A stretch of DNA of 64,000 nt, taken from assembly GCA_022559845.1 (NCBI GenBank), contig CM040124.1:70455491-70519490 (forward strand), given 5' to 3'. Shown in pieces: positions 56,475 through 64,000 of the stretch (the stretch's first letter is position 1; the number at the start of each line of letters is the position of its first letter). The translations under genes were made by a program, and so were the position numbers. The notes beneath the pieces are model-generated. The model saw only the letters and a list, made by a program, of their open reading frames with translations. It was not told the DNA's origin and ran no database searches. The stretch comes from Amorphophallus konjac. Its lineage: Eukaryota; Streptophyta; Magnoliopsida; Alismatales; Araceae.

Positions 56475-56586
56475 CCCTCGGGTATATCAAATGGCATTGA
56501 CGGAAGACCGGGTTACCCCCGATCGAAAGTCTCCGCTATGCGCGATGGTGGTCTTCGGACCTACGTCCTCTGCCACATACCAAGGG
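56475..56586 (+). ncRNA. Candidate structured RNA element, copy 4 (TE-I LTR)
   Basis: 112 nt. Closing stem CCCT..GGTA (56475-56484) with TACCAAGGG (56578-56586) and a small internal loop. Hairpin CGGG/CCCG (56509-56512/56518-56521). Hairpin GGTC-TTCG-GACC, a UUCG tetraloop. TATCAAATGG and CTCTGCC are conserved. This is a Ty3 element, whereas the other three carriers are Copia-type. Confidence 0.62.
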
Positions 56587-56957
56587 CCTCCAATTAAATG
56601 AACCATGCCTCTCTTGCATGATAGATAAACACATCTCATATGATCCCGTAATGCTCACAACATCGCACCTTTATTCCGGCATCGACAGCCCACTATCTCG
56701 GTAATTAATCAAAAGTTTTCCCTCCTCACGGGGGATGTAATTAACGCCATAGCCTTTATGGTATGGCAGACTGCTGGTCCCGACCGAATCTCACTTTCGC
56801 CTGACACGGGTCAGAATGAGCGCATAATAAATTTGTTACTCATGTGACTGGCACGCCCGCGCAGTCAATCAGTCAGTTAATTACCAGTCAGTTAATTTGT
56901 AACACCCTCAAATATAGCTAAGTTGTACTCTATATCACCGAGGCACCTTTTGAAGTA

Positions 56958-57058
56958 TCGGCTCAGTTCTTGAAAAGAACTCCGAAGTTAAGCGTGCTTA
57001 ATGGGGAGTAGTACTGGGATGGGTGACCTGCCCGGGAAGTCCCCCATTCTGGAGCCGA
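56958..57058 (+). ncRNA. 5S rRNA-derived segment in Cassandra 5' LTR
   Basis: AACTCCGAAGTTAAGCGTGC and GGATGGGTGACC match plant 5S rRNA; the latter two cover the internal RNA polymerase III promoter region. TCGGCTC and GAGCCGA close the terminal helix. The 5' third is diverged from 5S rRNA. Confidence 0.93.
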
Positions 57059-57197
57059 TCACTGTTAGAAAGGGATAAAACCGTGAGGCTAGTAGGCCAA
57101 AGCGGACAATACCTCGACGGTATAGAGTACGGGGCGTGACAGAATGGTATCAGAGCTATACCCCAGCCAGAAGTGTGGGAACTAAGTGCCATGCAGG

Positions 57198-57285
57198 GCA
57201 AAGTGCTACGCTATGGGAGCCACCTCTTGAGTCCGTAATGGAGCAAAGTGCTACATAGTGGGAGCCACCTCTTGAGCCTGTAGGG
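57198..57285 (+). repeat. Internal duplication in Cassandra
   Basis: Two copies of a segment with GCAAAGTGCTAC, GGGAGCCACCTCTTGAG, about 45 bp apart; GGGGCCACCTCTAGAG near 57283 is a third partial copy. Confidence 0.8.
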
Positions 57286-57435
57286 GCCACCTCTAGAGTC
57301 CTACCTGCCTGGGGGCTTGATTACGTGCTATATGTGCCCAGCGACGAGGACGTCGCCTATATAAGAGGGGTAGATTGTAACACCCTCAAATATAGCTAAG
57401 TTGTACTCTATATCACCGAGGCGCCTTTTGAAGTA

Positions 57436-57536
57436 TCGGCTCAGTTCTTGAAAAGAACTCCGAAGTTAAGCGTGCTTAATGGGGAGTAGTACTGGGATGG
57501 GTGACCTGCCCGGGAAGTCCCCCATTCTGGAGCCGA
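57436..57536 (+). ncRNA. 5S rRNA-derived segment in Cassandra 3' LTR
   Basis: Identical by eye to the 5' LTR copy at 56958-57058, with the same closing helix and promoter blocks. Confidence 0.93.
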
Positions 57537-57725
57537 TCACTGTTAGAAAGGGATAAAACCGTGAGGCTAGTAGGCCAAAGCGGACAATACCTCGACGGTA
57601 TAGAGTACGGGGCGTGACATAATTGATTGATCGACACGTGAAATAAACCAAATAAACCCAAATGATAATCATAAATAAATAAAAAGAAAACTGGAGAGAA
57701 CGGAAAGATCCCATCGCAAACAGTC

Positions 57726-57743
57726 TGGCACGCCCGGTGGGAC
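57726..57743 (+). other. TE-I primer binding site candidate
   Basis: TGGCACGCCCGGTGGGAC begins 3 nt after the LTR end CAAACA. It is not the initiator-Met sequence used by the other elements; the matching tRNA was not determined. Confidence 0.6.
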
Positions 57744-57838
57744 TAGTGTCACCTTTAATCTCTTTGCCGAGATACTTGGGCTTCGAGGCCCTCCCAAAGG
57801 CTGCTGATCGTTGGTTTGTCTGTCTTTTCAGGCGACCG

Positions 57839-59206
57839 ATGACGACGACTGGGTTGACTGGCGTCGGCTTTGGCCCTTCGATTATTACCGATCTTGCGCA
57901 AGGGTACCTAGCGGTGCCCATGGAGTTCGACAGTTTCCCTGCCGCTGTTGGCTTCCCCAACTTCATGGGGTTAGCCTTTGTGGATATGCTAGAAGTGGAA
58001 CCCTCGGAGCCTATCGAGGGAACTACAAAGAACATGGAGCCTCTGAAGGCTCGATGCCGCCAAGACTCGCTCAAGAGTCCAACCTCGGTCGCCAGCTGCC
58101 TGGTGCACCATGCTATCCGTGGGGCCCGCCCCAATGCTGTCAACAGGAACTCCGGTGGACGTCAGCGCAGGCAGATCCGGAGGAGTACTGCTGTGGTTAC
58201 CGGAACCCTCTCCCAATCCGGCAAATCTATGATGGTTGGTGGCATGCGCGTCTTCCTCAACGGACGCGACACGCGGATAGTTCCGGATCGGGTTGTCTTT
58301 TCCATCCCCGTCCGTAACTCATATCAAGCCCTCGCTGGAAGGAGGGCAGAAAGAGAAGAAGCCGGCCATTATGGTCGAGAGAAGTTGGCCCCCAGGCCAA
58401 GGAAATTTAAGCTGATGTGGGTCCCCAAGAGGGTCCAACATGTTCATCAAGCTGCACCTGTCCCCCGCCGTCTTGCTCACGACGGAGGGGAAGAAAAGAG
58501 AGGAAGGGGCCTGGCCCCGAAAGAGGAAGAAGTGGTTACGGACCCTCCGCGCCATGAAAGTTTTCGGGCCTGCGCCCGTCAAGCCAACGTCCCAGCTGTG
58601 GGACGAAGGTTCCAACAACCTGCCAACAGAGCCGGGCTAGCTTATACCCCTCCTGTGGGAGGTCGGCAACTGTCCCCCTTGTTACATCAAGAGCGGGGTC
58701 AAGAAGAGATGACCTGTCTAGTCAGGAACTATTTTCGAGGGTTAGGCAACCCCTCGCTTGGGCAACAACGACTGATGCAAGCAGCCGCCGCCAATGAAGA
58801 CTACTGCCCGTCAATGGCAGATGAAGAAGATGTAGGAGAAAGAATGATGGTGTCGTCAGTAGACGACAATGGATATGATAACGGCTTCGAGATCGAAGCC
58901 GATGAAGCCGTCCCCAAGCAGGAAGAAACAAAAAGCACTTCTGTGTTCGAGAGGCTGACCTTCCCGCATCAGGCTAAGAGAAGGGCCCACCGATAGAGAA
59001 GAGAGATACGGGTTTTTACCTGCAACATGGCTGGTATATCCAAACGATATGGGGGGCTTCCCGAAGACCCTCGCGAGTTGGCTAAATTGGCCGCACGGCC
59101 GGGGCCGAATACTCGCAGAACAGAAGCAGCAAGGGAGCTCCTGATGATGACTAAGGGAAAACAACCCCGGGTCTACCACCAGTGGGATGATAAGGCCCCG
59201 TCCTGA
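57839..59206 (+). pseudogene. TE-I extra ORF upstream of gag
   Basis: The frame is open from 57737 but the ATG at 57839 follows a strong splice-acceptor-like TCTGTCTTTTCAG, so I chose it. About 386 codons to TAG 58994-58996, then the same frame continues (MAGISKRYGGLPEDPREL) to TGA 59204-59206. A basic middle (GGRQRRQIRR, PRPRKFKLMWVPKRVQ), an acidic stretch and VFERLTFPHQ near the end are visible. I recognise no enzymatic domain. Tat/Ogre-type elements carry an ORF of unknown function here. Confidence 0.6.
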
Positions 59207-59214
59207 CCGCCAAT

Positions 59215-60741
59215 GTGGTGACGGTGGAAGAAGAAGACGACATCCCCCTCGACATCCTGCCCGAGGGTACGTCCGAGGAGATAGCAGAAGTTATCCCCAC
59301 TACAGCCACTATGGACCCATCAGTCTTGATACTACTTCAGAAATATCGACAAGAGATAGACTTGCTAAAGAAGCAGCTGATGGAGAAAACTGAATAGTCC
59401 TCAGCTTCCAAACCACCAGAAGTCCAGGGTGAATCATCCCGGGGAGCGGTTCGTCATGACGACCCTCCGCCGCTCTACACACTGCCTCAGTCGTCAGAAC
59501 CAAGCATGGCGACGACGCAACAGCGGCCACCACAGCTCCAGCCGCTGCTACCACCGGTGCTCCCTCAAGTGCACCAGACACCCCCGCTGCTGCGTCCTCC
59601 ACAGGCGACCACTCTGGTCACCCCGTACCTGCAGTCGACACACTTCTACCCTGAGCCAGTTGACCCTGCAGTCATGAACCGGATGATGGTGGAAAGAATG
59701 ATCGAGCTGAAGCTCGCAGAAAGGGGTGAAGGCGACTACGTCGCGTTCGATGCCTACCGGGTGCCATACCCGCAACACCATGCTGCTAAGCGGCTTCCCC
59801 CGGGAATCAATAAGCCGCCCAAGTTCGACAAATTCAACGGGAAGGGGTCCCCGAGAGAACACATTGCCTATTATATGACTGTCATGGGCGACTTGGCCAC
59901 CGACGAGTCATACCTGCTAAAGTTTTTTGGATCCTCGCTGACGAGGCTCACATTTGAATGGTATTCCAGCCTCTCGACCGGGTCGATCAGCGACTAGCCA
60001 GATATGCAGAAGAAGTTCAGAGAAAGATTCCATGTTACAGAGAGGGAGGTCACAGTGGCCGAACTCTACTCAACAAAGCAGAGGGCCGATGAGACAGCCC
60101 TCGATTATATCAAGAGGTGGAGGAACCTCGGAATGAGGTGCAAGCGGCCCCCGCATCAGGAGGACGCTGTGCAAATATGCAAACAGAATCTCAGAAGGGA
60201 GGTTCTAGAAAAGATGATCGGAATGGAAATACGATCGTTTGATCGATTGAACAATGTCGTGGCCGAGGTGGAAGCTTTTCTGGCCAGACCTGCCCCTACA
60301 TCTGCTGCCGGCACGACCCAGAAGGGCAAGGCGGTGGAGCGGCGCTCGTCGCCTAAAGAAGCGAACGCTCTTGACATAAAGGCGTTCGAACAACAGAAAA
60401 GTGAAGGTAAGAAGGGAATCACCCCACAGCCTGCAGAAGCCCCAGACGGCAAAGAAGGTCCTTCGCTCAGGGACAAGATGAAGAAGGCCTATTCATTTCC
60501 AAAGGACAAGACCCGGGTTCTGTTCGACTGGGTAACGGAATATGGCATGGTCACCCTGCCAGAGCCAAGGAGGCCGGAGGACCTCAAGAGAAAAGACAGC
60601 CCAAGATTCTGTCCTTACCACCAGATGTTGGGGCATCCAATTGAAGACTGCTATGTTTTCAAGGACATCATCGAAGGAATGGTGAAGAAAAATGAGATCG
60701 AGCTGGGAGAGTACAAAGTGGATCCTCCTCAGCCACATTAA
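59215..60741 (+). pseudogene. gag: TE-I Gag
   Basis: One frame from ATG 59215, with TAG at 59395-59397 and TAG at 59995-59997. An N-terminal coiled coil (LLQKYRQEIDLLKKQL) and a proline-rich stretch precede the retrotransposon gag domain: PKFDKFNGKGSPREHI, LLKFFGSSLTRLTFEWYSSL, KKFRERFHVTE and YIKRWRNLGMRC. The C-terminus has YCPYHQ-like FCPYHQMLGHPIEDCYVF, a CX2H-type knuckle region common in Tat-like Gag. It ends at TAA 60739-60741, which lies in a frame that stays open. Confidence 0.85.
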
Positions 60742-61893
60742 GCCCCTCGGAGGAGGGCAGGAGTCAACATGATCTCCCTATACCAGGCACTGCCCGAGGA
60801 GATCTCTGAGACAAGTACGCGGAGCACCTATGAAGCTCATTTCTTGGAGCTCGTGAAAGAATAGCAGGGATGGCAGCAGGTCCCTGTGAAGCATAAGAAA
60901 AGGAGGGCACCCCGCCCTAAAGAGGGGGCACATATCTGTGGTGTTACACCCCAGCCTGCTCCGCCAGTGGTAGCACCCGTATGGATCACTCCACCTACAA
61001 CTGTCAGGATACCTACACATAATCGGAGGAGACAAACTCCACTGCCAGTGATTAAGGAAACCAATCCTGGGGTCCGTCGACTGCAAAACCTCATTAAGGG
61101 GCTAGACGAGTACGTGCAGCCCGAATTGAAGCCCTTGCTGGTGCGGGACCACGTCCCGTGGCAAGAACTAGAGCAGCTCTCACTCGAACAAAAGGAGGAA
61201 GCTGAAGCGGCACCCGATAGAGAGGGCAGTCTGTTCTGGGGGCACCCGCCCTCTGAAGCAAAAAAGAAGAAGAGACAAAAGAAGAAGAAAAGGAAGGCCG
61301 CTGAGGCCGATAAAGTGCAGATTGTCTCCTGTCATACTCTATCAGCACTCTTCAACCTGCCCGGAGAGGAGGAAGAAGAGGAAATTTGTTTCACACCCCA
61401 TGCTGGGGGAGGCAAGGCCGAGGCTGCAACTGCTGCACATGCCACCCGGTCAGGCCGAAAATGGGGGCGCCAGCCGCCACCCAACCACAACATCATGTTC
61501 AGGGGGGAGCAACCCTACAAAACACCTCCGCCGGAGGTCAAGGGAATCCAAATCCCTCCTCCGCCAGGCCTATATAACAAGAGCGGGGGCAAGGGGGTCC
61601 CTTCATTTCTTGAATTCATGAAGATGTCTAAGGGGAAGCAGCCTTGCCAGGAGTCTAACCCTACACCCGGGAACGTTCGCCCGTAGCTAGCATAACCTGC
61701 CGAAGATCCAAGTGCAGATCGAGCTTGCCCCGCAGCAGCTAACAAAGAACACCCAGGAGTCGGTACCAGCCAGAAGGGCGCCGAATCCGAGGAAGATGAA
61801 GCAGGTCCGTCAGGGCCCGTAAACCAAGACTTCCCCAAGCCCAGATGGGCTGAAGAGATGAAGCTCTCCAATGTCTGAGCTGGGAGCCGAATA
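60742..61893 (+). pseudogene. TE-I linker between Gag and protease
   Basis: The Gag frame continues through MISLYQALPEEISE and a lysine-rich run (KKKKRQKKKKRKA), with stops at 60862-60864 (TAG), 61684-61686 (TAG), 61693-61695 (TAA) and 61876-61878 (TGA). It has no known domain. Long variable linkers here are usual in Tat-like elements. Confidence 0.65.
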
Positions 61894-62718
61894 ATGAAGC
61901 TACTCAAGAAGCTCCCTGCTCGATTTACAATCTGGGAGATCCTTTCTTTGAGTGAAGAGACTCGACAGGCGATTATCACTGCTCTCCAGACGCCTGCTCA
62001 TTTTGAGACATGTCTGGCTGAAGCAATGCCGGAGGCTAGCATGACCTTCACTCCAGACGATATGCTGCTGCCCACCATCAGCCACAACAGGCCGCTGTAT
62101 ATGAAGGGGCACCTGAATGGAAGGGAGCTGAACAGGATTCTGGTTGATCCCGGTGCAGCGGTCAACATCTTGCCTTATAGGATATACGAGAGGCACCACT
62201 TTAACGTGCATCTCGAGAAAGTCAGAGATATGCGTATCGCCGGCTTCAATCAAAAATGTGAAGTGTCAATGGGGGTGGCAGAGTTCACCCTCACCTTAGC
62301 AGATTTCACTACGACGGTGCAGTTCCATGTCATTGACTCCCGCACCTCGTACAAGGCACTGCTCGGCCGCCCATGGCTGCATGAAAATATGGTGGTGCCC
62401 TCCACGCTCCACCAATGCATCAAGTACAGTCTCCAAGGGAAGGAGGAGAGGATATTTGCAGACCCCCACCCGTTCGAGGTGTTCGAATGTCATTTGGCAG
62501 ATGCCAACCTATATACAGGGCCTTCCCAGAAGACCTCTGAAGCTAAGACCCCTGCTGGGGCATCCAGAAGCACGTCCGGCGGCAGTTGGTATCCACCACC
62601 GCCGCGCGGGTATGTCAAGCCCAAGGTGGTCTCCCATATCACAGCATCCGGAGACGTGGGCAGAACGGCACCCCCAACATTATACCCTGAAGCTAATGAA
62701 GTACGGGTCGCTCGGTGA
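61894..62718 (+). pseudogene. pol: TE-I aspartic protease
   Basis: MKLLKKLPARFTIWEILSLS, then ILVDPGAAVNILPYRIY with a retropepsin active site D-P-G, then YKALLGRPWLHE, the standard second strand of the domain. The usual second position S or T is P here. TGA at 62716-62718 interrupts the same frame. The protease would cut the polyprotein into working parts. Confidence 0.82.
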
Positions 62719-64000
62719 CACAATCATATTGAAATCCCAGATGGCCTCACCAAGCCAACTCCCGGCCTTGATAACCCTACTGTCGAGCCTTTCAGAACTT
62801 GGGAGGTGGCACAGGAAGAGGGACCTGGCAGCTTGTTCTATACGGCTGAAGAACACCCTACTCGGGAAGACACAGACTGCAGCCTCCCCGAAGATATAAG
62901 CAACCCCCCGGTTCCCGTCAAGGGTCTGGCATTCACAACTGAACAGATGTCCAGGATGTTTCAGCAGCAATACATTCCTCCCGATCAGTCTCAAAAGCGC
63001 AAGGAAGCTTTCCAGAAAATGTGGTATCCCGCAAATCTGGATAAGGAAATGAGACGCGTCTCTTAACATCCGGGGTTGGGCTTCACCCTGGAAGAATATT
63101 ATCACAGTGGGCGATACGAGGTGGACACCCTCTCCGCCTTCTACCCTGCTGAAGACAGCCCGTCGGGGGCAACCTTCGACGAATATCCAGCGGAAGCTGA
63201 ACAGACTGACCCGGGGCAACCCGGAAAGCAAGAAACGGGGACCATGACTCCTTGCCGATGTTGGGAACAGGTCTATCCCGAAGAGGCGGCCCCGCAAGTC
63301 GAATTTGATACGGCTAGCAGTAGCGAAGCCGAAGGTGTTGAAGAAGCAGGGACCTCCCCCTCCTATGGAGTCCTACCAACAAGGACCTCTGCACCTCTTG
63401 TGTCAATCGGGGAAGCCTCGACCAGCCCCGACCGGGAGGTGTGTGCCGCCGTCAATGGGATTGCCACTCCTATTGAAGATGCAATTGCCCCAGAAGGCGG
63501 GATCTCCTCACCTTTTGCTGCAAGGTTGGGTTGCTATTCCGGCCCAACAACAAGCAGTCGCCAGTTTGGCGCGACTGCAACCCCATCCGCAACGACTAAA
63601 GCTGCTCTCTTACCCTGGGAGACTACAATGGCAGTGGATTTGCTGAAAGAGCAATACATGCGGCCACTGTCAAATGAAACGGAGGACTCTCAAGAAGCTC
63701 TGGTGGTGTCTGACGAGGAGGTCGAAGTATTCGACCCTCAAGATGGTATTCCAGACTTCGTTGACCTCCAACCGGCACCTCCGGAGATAGAAGACGGAGG
63801 CCAAGCCACAGTCGACGAACTGATAGAAGTCAACTTGGGAAATGAGGAGGACCCTAGGCCTACCTTCCTCAGTGCCCAACTGTCCCCAGAAGAACGGGAG
63901 CTGTACACCCAGCTGCTGCTAGAGTACCGGGATTGCTTCGCCTGGACTTACAAAGAAATGCCCGGTCTAAATCCCGCTGTCTCACAACATGAGCTGGCAA
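62719..64000 (+). pseudogene. pol: TE-I segment leading into reverse transcriptase
   Basis: Same frame, with one stop TAA at 63064-63066 and 311 open codons after it. MRRVSxHPGLGF-like and acidic low-complexity sequence precede LLLEYRDCFAWTYKEMPGL, the start of Tat-type reverse transcriptase. The window ends before the catalytic motifs. Confidence 0.78.

Larger units (their letters stand above)
56898..57619 (+). mobile_element. TE-J: complete Cassandra element
   Basis: Two 244-bp LTRs (56898-57141 and 57376-57619) differ by one base by eye (56946 A, 57424 G or close by). Target duplication TAATT is exact at 56893-56897 and 57620-57624. The 234-bp internal region has the primer site TGGTATCAGAGCT (57145-57157) and a purine tract before the 3' LTR, and no ORF. 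Each LTR contains a 5S rRNA-like segment, the defining feature of Cassandra. It is non-autonomous and sits in the TE-I LTR. Confidence 0.96.
54066..57722 (+). repeat. TE-I 5' LTR, start not resolved
   Basis: Ends at ...CGCAAACA (57722) just before the primer site. It holds dyad sites (54073-54195 and 55935-55990, with further ones to 56165), a TATA box (54231), a purine-rich leader, repeated GGCCAGTCCTCGGGGT segments (55475-55572), the candidate RNA fold (56475-56586) and TE-J (56898-57619). Predicted ORFs have no known motif. Confidence 0.55.
54066..64000 (+). mobile_element. TE-I: Tat-like Ty3 retrotransposon, 5' part
   Basis: In order: 5' LTR (start unresolved, end 57722; carries TE-J), primer site, an extra ORF before gag (57839-59206), gag (59215-60741), a long linker, protease (61894-62718) and sequence leading to reverse transcriptase at the window end. 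An extra ORF before gag and CFAWTYKEMPGL before reverse transcriptase fit Tat/Ogre-type elements. All gag-pol segments share one frame broken by nine stops and no frameshift. Confidence 0.78.

Noticed and set aside
56958..57536. Two host 5S rRNA genes in tandem
   Set aside because: The 5S-like parts lie inside 244-bp LTRs with a primer site and target duplication, and their 5' thirds differ from 5S rRNA; this is Cassandra.
57466..58143. 225-codon minus-strand ORF
   Set aside because: It overlaps the Cassandra LTR and is antisense to the TE-I extra ORF.

Overview
This window is a block of nested LTR retrotransposons from a land-plant nuclear genome, very probably a flowering plant. I found no host gene, tRNA gene or CRISPR array. 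The plant assignment rests on a Cassandra element (LTRs carrying a 5S rRNA-like segment), initiator-Met tRNA primer sites (TGGTATCAGAGC), Ty3 elements with chromodomains, a Tat-like Ty3 element with an extra ORF, and Copia elements with SIRE-like features. I cannot name the species.

Layout. TE-A (<1-15034, +): 3' end of a SIRE-like Copia element with an extra ORF after pol; it is split by TE-B. TE-B (574-12195, -): complete gag-only element (TR-GAG type) with 3.2-3.3 kb LTRs and target duplication GAAAA. 15035-15480: LTR-like fragment. TE-C (about 15731-33599, -): decayed Copia gag-pol element with its 5' LTR on the right; its gag is split by TE-D and TE-E. TE-D (19235-28850, +): complete Ty3 chromovirus, duplication CAAAT. 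TE-E (29601-31314, +): solo LTR, duplication AGTTC. TE-F (33600-49513, +): decayed Ty3 chromovirus pol plus 3' LTR; its reverse transcriptase is split by TE-G. TE-G (34365-43860, +): second complete gag-only element, duplication TTTTG. 49514-49988: unassigned repetitive segment. TE-H (49989-about 53000, -): 3' LTR plus the adjoining end of a Ty3 element. TE-I (about 54.0 kb to beyond 64000, +): Tat-like Ty3 element whose 5' LTR carries TE-J, a complete Cassandra (56898-57619, duplication TAATT).

Five insertions have exact 5-bp target duplications, so the order of insertion is readable: TE-B is younger than TE-A, TE-D and TE-E younger than TE-C, TE-G younger than TE-F, and TE-J younger than TE-I. 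Only TE-D looks close to autonomous (one in-frame stop and one frameshift). TE-B and TE-G encode only Gag and would need enzymes supplied by a related Copia element.

Four observations stand out. (1) A segment of 109-112 nt with the same closing stem, two internal hairpins and conserved single-stranded stretches occurs in four elements of two superfamilies (TE-B, TE-C, TE-G, TE-I), always in sense orientation; it looks like an undescribed structured RNA. (2) LTR U3 regions carry arrays of family-specific dyad motifs with fixed phasing: about 22 bp in three Copia LTRs and one LTR fragment, 15 bp in three Ty3 LTRs. (3) The gag-only elements have 7 and 5 CCHC zinc knuckles against 2 in TE-C. (4) A hairpin whose stem varies in a compensated way precedes a conserved box in all five Copia-type LTR families. 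Alignments and stems were made by eye and need computation.
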